Assembly: GCA_001579985.1 (NCBI GenBank)
Contig: LRSR01000025.1
Location: forward strand, 17,065-81,064
DNA: 64,000 bases
Source: Hypsibius dujardini
Lineage: Eukaryota > Tardigrada > Eutardigrada > Parachela > Hypsibiidae
Reading direction: 5' to 3'
Part shown: in pieces, positions 18,674-31,600 of the stretch
How the letters are laid out: every line of letters starts with the position of its first letter
How positions within the stretch are numbered: the stretch's first letter is position 1
Program-made: the position numbers and the translations under genes
The notes under the pieces: model-generated
Seen by the model: the letters and a program-made list of their open reading frames with translations, nothing else
What the model was told of the DNA's origin: nothing
Database searches by the model: none

Positions 18674-21069
18674 ATGGCTCAACAGGCGGGCGTCCAACTG
18701 GTTCACTCCATCGGCATTGATTTCGGCAATCGGTACAGCTCCATTGCCGTCCACAATTATCCCGCCCCTAACGACGTGACTGTCCTCCAGGCCACAGCGG
18801 GAGCGACGACCAAACGCGTCCTGATGCACGTAGCCCGTGATGCAAACGCGGAAGACGGTTACGTGGCCGGGCCCGCCGTAACCGCACAGCAGCATGGCGC
18901 CCGCGACTTGAAGCGCCATCTCGGCCGGCGGCGGCCTCCGAAGAGACACAGGGACCCTATCATGGCTGGAAAAGTGCATTACACCCCGCAAGGTCACGTA
19001 GTCCAAATGCAGGTCGACGAGCACGCTGAGCAGAGCGACGGGGAACCAAAGGATTCCGTCGTGCTACTGGTGTCGGAACTATTCCGACACCTTGCCGGCG
19101 AGACGGTGCAGTACATCGGTAATCCGGCCACCGAGGTGGCCATCTCGGTACCCTGCCATTTCGGCCAGGACGAAATGGCCGTCATGAGAGAAGCCGCGGA
19201 GGATGCGGGCCTTCGCGTCACCGGCCTGATCGAGGACCCCATCGCAGCTGCCTTGGGCTTCACAACCATCCCGCAACGTGAAGCAGGTAGCGCATTGGGA
19301 TAGCATGAAATGGCTAAAGGGCGAATTTGATTTGATTTGATTAAATTAAATTAAATTTGATTTGATTTGAATTTGATTCGATTTTGAAAGTCGCTTGATC
19401 ACTTGATTTTGATTTACAAGAATTTAAATATTTCTCTCATCTTCTCACTGTTTCGGCATATAGTTGTGCAGTACACCCACCCCCAAACAAAGTGGATGAG
19501 AATCTTTTGCTTAAAGTCTTTATGAAAATGTTACGTACACCATTACGATTAGTTGAAAAAATTAGGCAAATACAATGTATGTTTGATTTTTTATCACTCT
19601 ATATTTTTGCGTAATAATAATAAAACAAAAAACCAAACGAGGTTGCGCACAAGTGACTAAGTACGTTCTAATTTTTGTTCATCAATCCACAGATATATGT
19701 TTACATATACGCAAATTTCTCAGTGCCAGTTCGCAGCTATATTTCACAAGTTTATCACGCGGTGTTTGAAAAAAGATCTCGCAGACTTTATCCAGATCTA
19801 GTTGGTTATCCGTCCTTGTTGGTGCAATAACTTTGGTTCAAAACTCCGAAAATAATAAATATACTACTATAATTCCGCGGTAGGTGTGAGTCAAAGTTCG
19901 ATAAATTTATTCTCAAAAGTCCCTTTAAAATGATGAAAAAGTATGCAATTACGTCGTTTGTGGAGGGAAATTGGCCTATATAATGATCAAAATCAAATCA
20001 AATGAATTTCAAATAAAAACGGACTCGATTTGATTTGACTTGAATTAAAATTAACTTTGACGTTAAACGTTTGATGCCATTCCCAGGTAACGAGACCGAA
20101 ATCAGAGGAAAACGCTTTGCGGTGGTAGATATGGGTGATTGCTGTTTGACTGCGTCAATCTTATCTTGCACCCCGGAGGGGGAAATTAAGATCGAAGCCA
20201 CCCAATGCAATCCCAACCTGGGAGGAGTGAGCTTTGATCGCTGCCTCCTGACCTGCTTCACCGAAAATCTGGACGACGTTGCCTACACCGGCACGGCAGC
20301 GGAAAAAATGTCTGCGTTGCTCGGCGAGGCGGAGCGAGTCAAGTTAGAGTTTGTATGTCGGCCGCAAAAAGATCAAGTTTTCGCCCAGCTTCCGGCGGTG
20401 GGACTGGCGAGACGCGCCGTGTCACGCGAGGAGTTCGAGCGGCTTTGTGAGGGGCAGTATAGGAAGGTGGCAAAACTACTGGAACGGCTAAAACGGTCCA
20501 AAGCTGGTGAAGCGACACTGGACTTTGTCCTCCTCGTAGGAGGAAGCGCTCGGCTGCCCAGGGTGCGAGACACAGTGGAGGAGATTCTGGTGAGTCAGCG
20601 TAGTCCCATATTCATTTCCGCCGAGGTGGACGTGATCGTGGCCCGAGGTGTGGCGTTGTATGCCCATCTGCTGCGTCAAAGGGACGGTAACCCTGAGTAT
20701 ACGATCGTGGAGTTCCAGCATAGCCCATCGCGTGGCGGCGATTATTTCAAAAATTTATTGCACGGGTTTGCGGATGCGAAATTGCCAGCCGTATCCGCGG
20801 GTTGTTTGTCCGTGTTCCGCAGATGGTTCTCCGGGGAACGGGAGATCGAACAAGAGCAGAACGAACGGAATCGGGGAGCACCGGAGCTGGAGGGTACATT
20901 TAAGGATTACGATCCGACCCATACCGGACCGCCAAATTTCGAGGGTGCTCGATTCTGGGCGGTGACTCTGCTCGGGAGCGTTTTGTGTGTTCCCTCATCG
21001 TGGGTGCATGCGAGTGTTGGAATTGGCAAGAGTTATGGTCGTCTCTTTGGCGGGGTCGAACAGAATTAG
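18674..21069 (+). CDS. Divergent Hsp70-like protein with hydrophobic C-terminal tail (copy 4)
   Basis: Exons 18674-19286 and 20087-21069 (phase 1 junction) give 531 aa. The start MAQQAGVQLVHSIGIDFGNR parallels copy 1. ATPase motifs: DFGNRYSS (about 15-22), LKRHLGRR (keeps the Lys71 equivalent), VPCHFGQDEMAVMREAAEDAG, EDPIAAALGF, VVDMGDCCLTAS in place of DLGGGTFD, and LLVGGSARLPR. The disordered linker of copy 1 is mostly missing, but the tail is conserved: SVFRRWFSGERE, then GTFKDYDPTHTGPPNFEG and FWAVTLLGSVLCVPSSWV (about 493-510). No peptide-binding domain is visible. The intron is absent from copy 1 at the same place, so the genes differ by an intron gain or loss. A duplication of copy 1 is the simplest origin. 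Confidence 0.88.
19287..20086 (+). other. Paralogue-specific intron flanked by CAGGTA direct repeat
   Basis: The donor context is GAAG-CAG|GTAGCG and the acceptor context is CC-CAG|GTAACG, so the hexamer CAGGTA is present at both junctions. The intron is AT-rich (about 800 bp). Its left end carries repeated TTTGA units (19325-19385) and its right end has AATCAAATCAAAT followed by GATTTGATTTGA (19985-20040), a partly inverted arrangement. Copy 1 (809-2893) reads straight through this position. Confidence 0.7.
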
Positions 21070-21900
21070 AATGCGCAGAATTCAGAAGTCTAACCTACTG
21101 ACAACTGTTTACTTGTACTTAGTGATATAAGCCTTTCTGACTTTGAATAGTTAATTAAAATACCAATCAGAAGGTCTGCAGGTGTGATTGTAGAGAAGGG
21201 TGCATCCACTCCTTGGTAACGTTATGCAAGAATCAGAGCCACTTGTGTATGTGCTCTTATTGCTGTACCTACCATCGAAACTTCCACAAACCCATAGTTC
21301 CACTCCTTGACCCTTGATAAAGTTATTTGGTGACGGTTGTGCTCACAATCCGGCACCACCTTATACGGCGCTTGGGTTGGGATTATAGTTCTCACCAAAT
21401 TATTTTAGACGTGAATTCTCGCCTAAAGCAATAGAATTAACTTACATTAAAAGCCAAAGACATAGTTTTAGATCCATTAAAACAAATTCAAATTTAAATC
21501 GCAGTTACTTTATCAGTCGTATTTAATTGGTCGTGAACATCAGCATTGGCAATTATTTTTTAATTTTACAAGTAAAATAATGAAAAATTCAAGTAAAGTC
21601 TTCATTTTGTCGCCAGTGTGTTTCAAGTCTGACTCTGAACACAATATGAATTAACATTAACAAGGTTAACATCCGACCATTAATCCGATGGAAATTCTGC
21701 CTCATATGACTCCACACAATTAAGAGAGTTTGGCGTTTGGCGGGCCGACTGGTACAAAGAGACTTGTCACGACTTTTTCCTTGGCCGAGTTGGATTGTCT
21801 CTTGGTTGTTCCACTCCTGTAACTGTTTCCTCCTTACTTCCCCTCAAAAGTCCCCCCCCCCATCCGTCTTGTCACTGCCATAATTCGGAGGAGCGCAAGG
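21070..21900. other. Intergenic region between Hsp70-like copy 4 and ZFPL1
   Basis: No gene or long repeat is recognised. It is AT-rich in the middle, with a C-rich tract near 21850 close to the ZFPL1 start. Confidence 0.5.
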
Positions 21901-23245
21901 ATGGGTCTCTGCAAATGCGCCCGCAAACGGATGACCAATCTTTTTTGCTTTGAGCACCACGTCAATGTCTGCGAGGACTGCCTGGTTCACGACCATTCCA
22001 AGGTAAAGTACAGGCAATGTACATGTACTCGCCGTACCAGCGCATTCCCCTTCCCCATTCTCCTGCTGTTCAAACGGCCATAATTGTCACTTTATTTTTT
22101 GCTTTTGTTTAGTGTGTGATCAAGTCATACCTGAATTGGCTGGAGGACAGCGACTACGATCCCAATTGCCCGCTCTGCCAACGACCCCTCGTCGACGGAG
22201 AATGCGTACGTAGCACATAACACTGCACCCACGTGGCTGCAATTTAACTTAATTACTTGTACCCTCTTTACCTATACCTTGGAGTGAACTCAAGGGAAAT
22301 GGATTTCACAGTTGTTTGATCATGCATTGATTCGATTATTAACCGTTCTTCTTCATTTTTTTGCACATGTAGGCTCGGCTGGCTTGCTACCGTAAGTGAC
22401 ATCTTAATGCTGGATAAGCACGCGAGTCTTTGATTGATTGATTGTCTGATTGGATGTGCATCGTTCATTAATTTCGATCCAGCAATCAAACAAAGGTTCA
22501 CCGTCGCAGGAATATTTGTTTAGCTTTGTGTTTACTGTTTTACTGAAATATAGTTAATAATAGTTCATGTAAGTGATTAGACACAAACATGTTATTTAAT
22601 TTACATACCATTTTACTTTTTTAATGGTATAAACTGGATACTGGTCTTTAAATGTCTTATTTTGACTAGTAGTTTTCTTATTTCATTGAATTTTTATTTC
22701 TGTGGTCAATAATATAGTATGATTTTTTCCCAAAAAATGTTTCTTTAATTAGATAAATTTGCCGGGAAATTTAGATATATTTCCGTTATATGTAGTTTCA
22801 AAATACTCTTTCTAGAGAAAGTGCTTCGTTCGATCTTGATTGATCTATAAGATGAACGAAACTTTATTTGTGCTGTTTCGTAATTTACATTTAATCTCCC
22901 GATTGCAGATGTATTCCACTGGACGTGTTTGAATAGGTGTGTATGCACCTTACCTGTGTCTTTATGTCTGTTTTTATATTCCAGGTTTAGTTGGGTTAAT
23001 CGTTTGCTTCTACGTGTTTTTTCAGGCATGCAGGTCAGTTGCCTGCAAATACGGCTCCTGCCGGCTACAAATGCCCGACCTGCGCGCAAGGCATCTTCCC
23101 GAAGAGCAATCTCGCCACACCAGTTGCGGACGCGTTACGAAAGCAGCTGGAAACAGTGGAGTGGGGCCAGACAGGGCTGAATGCTCATCCCGTAAGTGAA
23201 CCTAAACCCTGCTGAGAGACGGACAGACAGACAGACCGACAGACC

Positions 23246-23291
<46 letters not shown>

Positions 23292-24177
23292 TGGACAGAT
23301 AGATAGATAGATAGATAGTCAGATAGTCAGACAAGCAGGCGAAAGTGCACATGTACTATTCAGACAAGTCTGATTCTGTGCGCAGACTGATATACAAACA
23401 TAGCGACCGCTGGCGGTCTGTCTGTTTATGGCTTGCAAACCCCTCTTATCTTTGCAGTCAGATGACAGCAATTTCAGTGCAACTGGGGCGGCAGCCTTGA
23501 ATGAGGGAGTCTCCACGCCAAACTCGTACGTTCGCGAATCGCAGCGGGAAACCACAATTTCATTCGATCCAAAGAGATCACCAGGAGCGGAGATTTTGCC
23601 TGAACGTAAGATTTTATTTCTTTGTACGCTCGACGTTGCCTTGCTAATTAGTTGCCCATCAACCCCTTCTCTTCCGGTCTGTCTGTCTGCTGTCTGCCTT
23701 CGTCTTTATCCATTTTCGTCCGTCCGTCTTAATCTTTTCTGGTTGCTAAATAGGTGACACCCTCCGTCGCACCGGCGATGCACAACATGGCCGACGTGAT
23801 AACTTCATCCCAGGAATCGATTCAGACACCAGTGAAGTCAAGTATCGGCGGAAGCCGTTCGGCGAGTGGATCTCACGCTTGATACGGTATGGTTTCGCTG
23901 GAAATTGTATCAGACATGTTTCAGACTGAGGGTTGATTGATTAATACAAATGTTGGACCTGTGTAGGGCGTACGTGCCGCGGCCGTCCGCTAACGACGCC
24001 AAGGCCGGAATGCGCCGGCTCTTCATCGCTGTCCTGGTGATCCTGGTAATGCTGCTGACGTTCGGCGTGTTCATGACCAGCGTCAACCGGTCCACCACCT
24101 ACGAAGACGCTCTACCGGAATTGGAGAAGATTGACGCCAACCCAATTCGTATCGAAGGAGGAAGTCGAGACCAGTGA
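21901..24177 (+). CDS. ZFPL1: Zinc finger protein-like 1, Golgi membrane protein
   Basis: Eight exons: 21901-22002, 22113-22205, 22373-22391, 22909-22936, 23026-23191, 23458-23605, 23754-23886 and 23967-24177. Total 900 nt, 299 aa, all phases consistent; human ZFPL1 is about 310 aa. The N-terminal B-box-like finger reads [20 protein letters not shown] then [14 protein letters not shown]; the following RING-type module includes [27 protein letters not shown] and [14 protein letters not shown]. An acidic/basic linker is followed by [12 protein letters not shown] and a single transmembrane helix ([19 protein letters not shown]) near the C-terminus. In animals ZFPL1 is a cis-Golgi protein that binds GM130 and supports ER-to-Golgi transport; that role is known from the family, not from this sequence. 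Exons 3 and 4 are only 19 and 28 nt. Very secure. Confidence 0.97.
23222..23330. repeat. (CAGA)n microsatellite in ZFPL1 intron 5
   Basis: About fifteen near-perfect GACA/CAGA units run into GATA units. Similar tetranucleotide tracts recur in introns of LARP1 and MAU2. Confidence 0.95.
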
Positions 24178-25994
24178 AAGTGCCCAATATTCGTAGTACT
24201 GTACTGTGTACTCTTTTTTTTGTGGTAACTTCCATGGAATTCGCTTCGCTTGTCGGTCGCTGTTCGCGCTCGTGCATAGTTTTTGTCGAATTTTATAGCC
24301 ACATTACTTTATATATTGGGTTTAGCGCGTAAGAATAGAATCTGATTTTACATTACACTGAACGAAAGGTGCTTGGATTGCGCGAGTGGCTTCGATTTCA
24401 TTTTAGCGTCGATATTATGCCTGCAACTGATATGGGATTTTTTCTTATAAAATATCCCCTGATTTCTGAAATTGAACTTCTTTGCCTGCCATAAACATCA
24501 GAGTTCCAAATATACAACTTCTATTTCACCCAGTCTGTCTGCCGGTCTGCATGTCTGTCTTTCAGCACCTCAACATATCTCTGTCCGTTTGTCTGTCTGT
24601 CTGTGTCTATTTCTCTCTCTGTCTCAGTCTACCTTTCTATCTTTCTGTCTGTCTGCCGGCCTGCCTGCCTGCATATCAATCGGTCAGTCCGCCTGCCTGC
24701 CTGTCAATCTTTCTCCGGACTGCATGAGGATCTGATGTCTGTCTGTATCTTGCCTGTGGTCTTCCGTATGTCTTTCTGCTCTCATACTGTATTTGCAAAT
24801 TTTGCTCGCGTCTAAACATTCGATCCTTCATTTTTCCCACCTGTTTGCTCCAATGAACATGTCCTCCCCCCCACACCAGTACCCGGTGCAGTACTAGGAC
24901 TGCTTTCAGACAAACATCCGGCACATCGGATTCGTAAGGATAATATTTTATCGTTAGAAAAAAAACAGAACACAGAAAGCAAATGAAGAAAAGGCGCGAT
25001 TGTACAAATCTGTCTTTCAACCACAACGACCGAAACCCATCAACGGATTGCCAAACGGAAAACGGGAGGATGATGCAAGACAACAGAGAAAGTGAGAGAA
25101 AGGAAAGAAAAAAAAGCGAGAACCCAAAAACACCATCCTTCCAAAATCTATCTCCACAAGCCAACATCAAATTCTCCAGAGTAGTTTGTGAAATCGAGGA
25201 AAGGCAGAAGAAATGTCCAATTTCCAGACAAGTACAAAACGGCTGTACAGTACTTTTGCGGGCGGCGTCGGCAAAAAAGCTCGAATGACGAGTAGGTAAA
25301 CCAATCAATCAACGAAAGCATGGATAGCGCGATAAACAAGAATAATAAGAATGAAATTAGTAAAGAAAGATAATACACGAAAACGATGCAAGGGACTATT
25401 TTGCGGTGAGAGTCTACTACGAGGCAGCGAACCTGGAATCCATCAGTACAGTAAAGAAGTGTACAAACTTCACGACGAAAGGGGCAATGCAACGAGGAAG
25501 AAAAAAATATTAAAAACTTAATATTGCAAATGAGCCAGACAGACAGATACTTCCGGCAGAGCCGAATCGTGGCTTCCGATAAATCCCCTTCCGAGGAGCA
25601 AAACAAATGCGCAGTGTTGATGAGGCCGCGGCGGCGGTACAAGAATACGGAATATTTTTCTTTGTATATATCACGTGAGCGAACGAATGGGCTGGCTGGC
25701 AGCGCGAAATTGCGGAGGGAAGAAGTTAAGTCAGTCAGTCAGTTTCATCTACACTGCCGTCCGCCAATCAGCTCTCCTCAGAGTCCATTTCCCACATACA
25801 CACCCAACAAATGAAAGCAATATCCAGTCCTATCCAAACCACCGGAGACGTACGTCATCAACCGAGAGATTTGGGTCAGTTTCGGCTACTTCCAGTCCAA
25901 AGGAGGTCTCACAGCGACGGGGACCTCCTCCTCAGCAATTCCAAAGTTTCAAAATCAAACAGCACCCCTCAACAAGGCAGTGTCTCGCACGCAG
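24178..25994. other. Convergent intergenic region between ZFPL1 and LARP1
   Basis: This should contain the 3'UTRs of ZFPL1 (+) and LARP1 (-). 24530-24780 is a degenerate CTGT/CTGC-rich tract that creates spurious cysteine-rich frames. I searched the minus strand for DM15-like sequence expected at the C-terminus of LARP1 and saw none. Confidence 0.5.
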
Positions 25995-28637
25995 TCACAT
26001 GACCTGCTGGAGGAATTTCTCGCTCATCGAGGCGTGCTCCACGGCATGGTGGTGACCGGGCAGCATCTTCCGCATATCTTCCGCAGACAGCTCCGATAGG
26101 TCCGACCCGTCCATCGAGACACCCTCTTCCTCCTCGTCGTCGGCTTCATCCATCAAGTCGTCGTCGGGGTAGCTGGAGGCGTCTTCGCCGGTCCCGGACT
26201 CGTCAGTCTCGTCAAAGTGGCCGCCGCCGCTGCTGCTGCTGAGGACGCCAAAACCGGTGTAATCTTCTTCCCCGTGGACGTAGTAGTAGCCGGCGTTGGA
26301 CTGCTCCTCCTCCTCCTCCGGGATCGGCCAAAAGTCGGGCGTCTCGCGCGGTCGAATCATAAAGTTGTCCGTAATTTCCACCACATCACTGTTGACGATG
26401 GACTGCAATCAGGTGGAACGTATCCAATTAGTATAAGCTATTTCATTTTTACTTTCACTTGTTATATTAAAAAATAATATGAAAAAAAACTAATTATTAA
26501 ACTTACATTAAAGTATTAATAAAACTAATCAAAATTAGCAGTGCATCGAGAACTCATAATCCACTTCACAAGATTTGGTTCAATAAAAAAAACTGGCATT
26601 GATAACTACTTTTCATGTCTAGCAAACTTGAACAATTAAACTATTTATCAAGACTCTATACACACACAAAAATGATCGTTAAAATTACAGTCAATAAACA
26701 AGAAAAGGGAAAAACTGTTGGGAGAAATACATAATCAATAAAATCAACCAATCAATCGAAATTAACGAAATACTGATTTAAAGAAAAGTGCAAAAAATAC
26801 CTCGAGGATCAAGTTGAAATCCTGAGTCAAGTTGCGAACACGTTGGAAGCTGGCCACCAGGCCCAGCATCACCGATCCGTCCGGGGCCATCATGCGACGC
26901 AAGAAAAAGTCCTTCTGCAGGTTAGCCGCGCTAAAGTAGTATTCACTGCAACAGTCAAGAAAGAAGAAATGTAGGTAAAGTCACGCCGCGGAAACCTAGA
27001 GCAAAGGCAAACAGACAGATGACGCGATCAATCTCGCAACATAACTGATCAGTAGAGACAAATATGCAAAAATAAATGGTAACTACCTGCGAGGGCGTTC
27101 ATTCAGACAGACATGCACACAGTCAAACTGGCGGCTATGCAAACAGACAACTAAGCAGACACAGACGCAATGAGATTCGCATAAAATTATAGGCATATAA
27201 GCAAATTGGCAGACAGTACCGTCGGAACTCAGACCGACAGACATGTATGCAGTTCAGACATATAAGCAAACAAACAAAGGGGGACTCTGGCACAGAGGTA
27301 GACAGACAAGTCGGCAGACAGATGCAGTGCTACTCAACACAGAGAACACAGAAAAGAACTACAGACAGTGTAGCAAACCGAAATATGGAACCATTTCGCA
27401 CTCGCAACAGGCGCGACCGACCAGCGACAGGCAGACAAGACAAGTCTTGATCGATAGACAATTCATACATCTGGTATTTGATCATCTCCTTCAGGTCTAC
27501 CAGCTCCGCCGGCGACGGAGTATAGATCGGCATAGGCGACGGCGGAATGTACAGTCCGGTCTCGTCCAGGCCGCCCTGCGAGGAGTCTACCACATTGGTG
27601 GTGCCGTTGTTGTTGCTAGAGTAGCCGTAACCGTATCCGTTGGAATATTCATCACCCTGGTAGCCTTGAGCAGCGGCGGAAAGGCTGTCCACTCCATAGT
27701 CATAATACAAGGACGAGGAGGCACTGTTGGACCAGTCCGTGTACGACGACCAGTCCCCACCGAAGCCGCTTTCGTTGTGCGCGGATGAACGACCGCCGTC
27801 GTAGTCGTACTGCGAACCGTTGTCGTCTGTAACGTCCAAACATCCGTCCCCATTGTAATCTGTTGAGCAGAAAAATGAGCACAAGTGAGATTCGGATTTT
27901 AAGTTCCGCACAGACAAACTGCCTGACAGACAGACATCAACTGACTGAGACAAACAGACAAAGACTAACTAAGACATGCAGACACCGAGACTGACCGAGA
28001 CAGACAAGACAAACCCAAGCGAATTAGGAATCCATCGCCTGATGGACTGTATCAGACAGACAGAATCTTCCTCGAGCAGACAAATCGAGACAGGCAGATA
28101 TGAGCTGACATCTAACTTCAGGTCCACGGATTTCTAGGAACACAACTAGACAGGTTAGTAGAAGCACAACTCGTTGAGATAATTCGTCGCCTGTTTCATT
28201 CAGACAAGAACAAGGTAGACACAGAGGGACAAGCCATTCTAGTCTCAGGCATTTACATTTATTACCAAGACGATATAAACCGACCAGCCAGCCCGGTTTC
28301 AGATCGTCAGCAGAGACCCAGGCCGGCAAAAAGCACAGACCATCCTGGTCAGATAATCACCGAGGACCAGGCAGACACTGACCGACCAGCTAGTTCGGTT
28401 TCAGATATTCAGACAAGAACTAGTCAGACACAGATCTAACAACCGTACCGGTTTTAGTCAGTCAGAAAAGATGTGCAGGCCCAGGCAGATCCTCCAAAAT
28501 AGAGTGCCCGGCAGTCAGTTAGTCAGACAGTAATGCAGTCAGACAGTAATGCACAGATAGACAATCATACACAGACAGACAGAGAGTCAGTCAGTCAAGT
28601 CAGACACATGCAGTCATACATAGATAGAGAGTCAGAT

Positions 28638-28668
<31 letters not shown>

Positions 28669-31600
28669 AGCTATCATTACATAGAAAGAAAAGGAACCAA
28701 AATAAAGGCCCCGTGTTCATTTCTAAAGTTGTCATACGGTAACATCAGCCGCGTCACCTGCTCACGTAATAGTGGCGGAAAGAAGTCCAAAGCCCGCCCG
28801 ACTCTCCTGCAAGCATCATATGTACCTCTCCGTTGCACCACACTTGAAACAATGCTATCTCACTCCACTGGCGAAACTTAAATCGTGATTGCAAATCACC
28901 CTCGATCGAAAAGGAGGCAAGACTGCAGAAAGAAAAAGTCGGTGGCGGCTACCACCACCTAAAGTGGTGTTGAGATAAAGCGTGCGAGTGTGTGTGCAAA
29001 AGTTCCCGAGAACTCGCCAACAAAAGTTGTTATACACAAAAACACGCCAGTTTCCCTTCTCCCCACACGCGCGCAACTTGATACTCTGCATTTGCGGTGT
29101 GGAAAGTAACGAAGCGATAAGGAAAGCGCAAAAGGCCGGAAGCAAACGAAACTCTGAGCCAGGTCACGTGAAAAATTGGTCTTTCCCACTTTACCAAACA
29201 AGTTCGGCCACCCAGTAAATGCCGATGAAAGCTCCACTTTTCTTGCTCACACAAAGCCCGACGAAGCTACTGCATCGCTGCCCGATCGCAATCAGTCAAT
29301 CGCACGGCGTCTGCTGTGATGACACGGTCAGACTGGCTAATTTATGTTGAAGACGCCTAAAATTCCTACAGGATAACACCGAACTCTCTCTCCATTTTCA
29401 AGGCGAAAAGCCGTTTAATTCGACACCTAGAAAAAATTTCCAGGTATTTCAGTATCAGGTCTGAATCGGCAGCGACTCCAACATGAAGAAACAGGTGGGA
29501 TTTTCCAGATTCCGTTGAAGACGTCGCAAATTGCTATGTCCGCAAACTAGCCAAAATCCTCAGACTTCCTTGGCAATTTGAGGCCTACGAAAGTTGGCTC
29601 AACCGTTCTCGTGGAACTCTTGCAAATAGGGACGCGCCTGCTGCACGAACACAGCTGAATTGGTAGCTTACGTTGCAGACGTCGCAAAAAAACGCCGGCA
29701 TGAGAAACATATTACCGGCAAAGTTCAGTCCGATTCGTCAGTCCGATTGACTGCGCAAGACGACAAGTCGCCACGCTGAGCGCCGACGCAACGCACACGG
29801 CCGAGGCTAGACGGTACGTGATCAGAAAAAGATCAGGCAGACGATCAAAGATGAGTCCACGTTGGAGACGAGACGACGGTGAAAAAAGTTGTAGTCTTAA
29901 CGCCGCAGGGCTCACTCAAGCACACTCACGTATACGAAGGTTCACTACTGTACCATTTCGCAGAAAGCCAAGGCAAGTCCTGTGTTGTGTATCGGGGAAA
30001 GAACAATCGAATTAGAGAAGAATCGTTCGAGACAAAGATACGACGACGACTGTCAACAACAAAAAAGACCGGCTACACAGATCACAAAACATTCCAACAC
30101 CACAAGCAACCATGCCAGCATACCACGCAACGAAAAGGCCCAAACCAATTAACGAAACGGCAAAATCATCACGGAGACAGCAAACTATTGAATACTCGCT
30201 AGTCAATCAACCAAAGCACGCAAACAGTCAAATCAAGCAACCGACCACCTAATCAACCGGAACAATGATAAATCCTGTCATATACGTAACATACCTTCAT
30301 CATAAGCCATATCGCGAGCTCGGAATGCCGCAGGCATCTTTCGGGCGATCCGTGGACGGTTCAGAGTGTTGAAGGCCGCCGGTGGAGGATTGGACTTCTT
30401 CATCACCGAACGCCGGTTGTAATCAAAGGGATTGCTTCCACTGCCACCGCTGCTGTTGTTCCGCAAGGGCTGGTTGTTGGTCTGTGGCCCATTCGCCGAG
30501 GTAGACGGTCCGGCATTGTTGGTTTTGGTACGGGAAGCAGCTGTGGTGGGGTTGTTATTGTTGGAGGCGCCGGTAGGCGGCGCTGTAGCGTCGGGAAAAG
30601 AACTCCCCCGCGGAGTGCTGGCGGCTGCAGCTTGTCGGGCAGCCTGTTTGGCCTGATACTCAGGAGAATTGAGCCACTCGTCACGGCGCACGCGCAGATC
30701 CTCCATGATGGCGGCGCGGGAAGGCATCGGAGCAAAATATTCCGTCGTCTTGGTCTCCCAGTTCTTCTTCTTCCCTGCAACGACAAAAAAATGCTGTAGC
30801 AGACTTCAAACAGTATTACTGATTCATATTGCGACAAGGGATATTTAAAGAACCACCCGAAACGACATTTTTAAATACTATTAAGTCTTTTTAAATACTA
30901 GTAAACATAGCCACCCTCTTTTTGCACGCCCAGTGTGCTTTGATTGTTCGATTGCTTCTATTTTTACGTTTGACATGCTTCAGTTGATTGCCCGATTGAT
31001 GAATGGTTTTCTTCATTGTTTTCCAAAGTTTTCCGGTGATAATGCATAAATGCAAAGTACTTATTTCTTATGAATTGCATTTATTTAAATATTACTCTAT
31101 TTAAAATGGGCCATTATATTTTAAATGAAGATATGTTTTTTTGTTTCGGTGAGAAATAAAAAATATTTTTAAATTTCATTTAAATGAAAAGCCGTTATTT
31201 AAAAAACACTAATCCAAGAGTGTGTGACCGAGTGACGTCAACGACGACCGGCATTTTCCCGTCGATGTGCCTCACGACGCTCCGTCTCCAACAGAAACTG
31301 TCGACAAAACACACTTGAAAATATCACCGAACGTCGATATGTAACCCCATTCAACTGCAAGAAGGGGATTATGCAATGCAATGCAAAACACAAAACTAGG
31401 ACATGTGGCAGTGTCTATTTTTTCCCCGGTCATTTTCAGTCAAGACGTTCCTCGGCGTTCATCTGCCACGTCGCTATCGCGCACACACGCTGTCTAATCT
31501 AGTCCCACCCCTGCACTCACACTATGAGGACGACGAGGCTCATGTGTAACAAAAACACGACCATTAATCAAAAAAACATTAAATTTATCTTTAAATCGCA

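Noticed and set aside
24472-24815. Several cysteine-rich open frames
   Set aside because: Degenerate CTGT/CTGC tract; no conserved spacing of cysteines and no signal peptide.
26217-26477. Plus-strand alanine-rich frame
   Set aside because: Antisense of the acidic last exon of LARP1.
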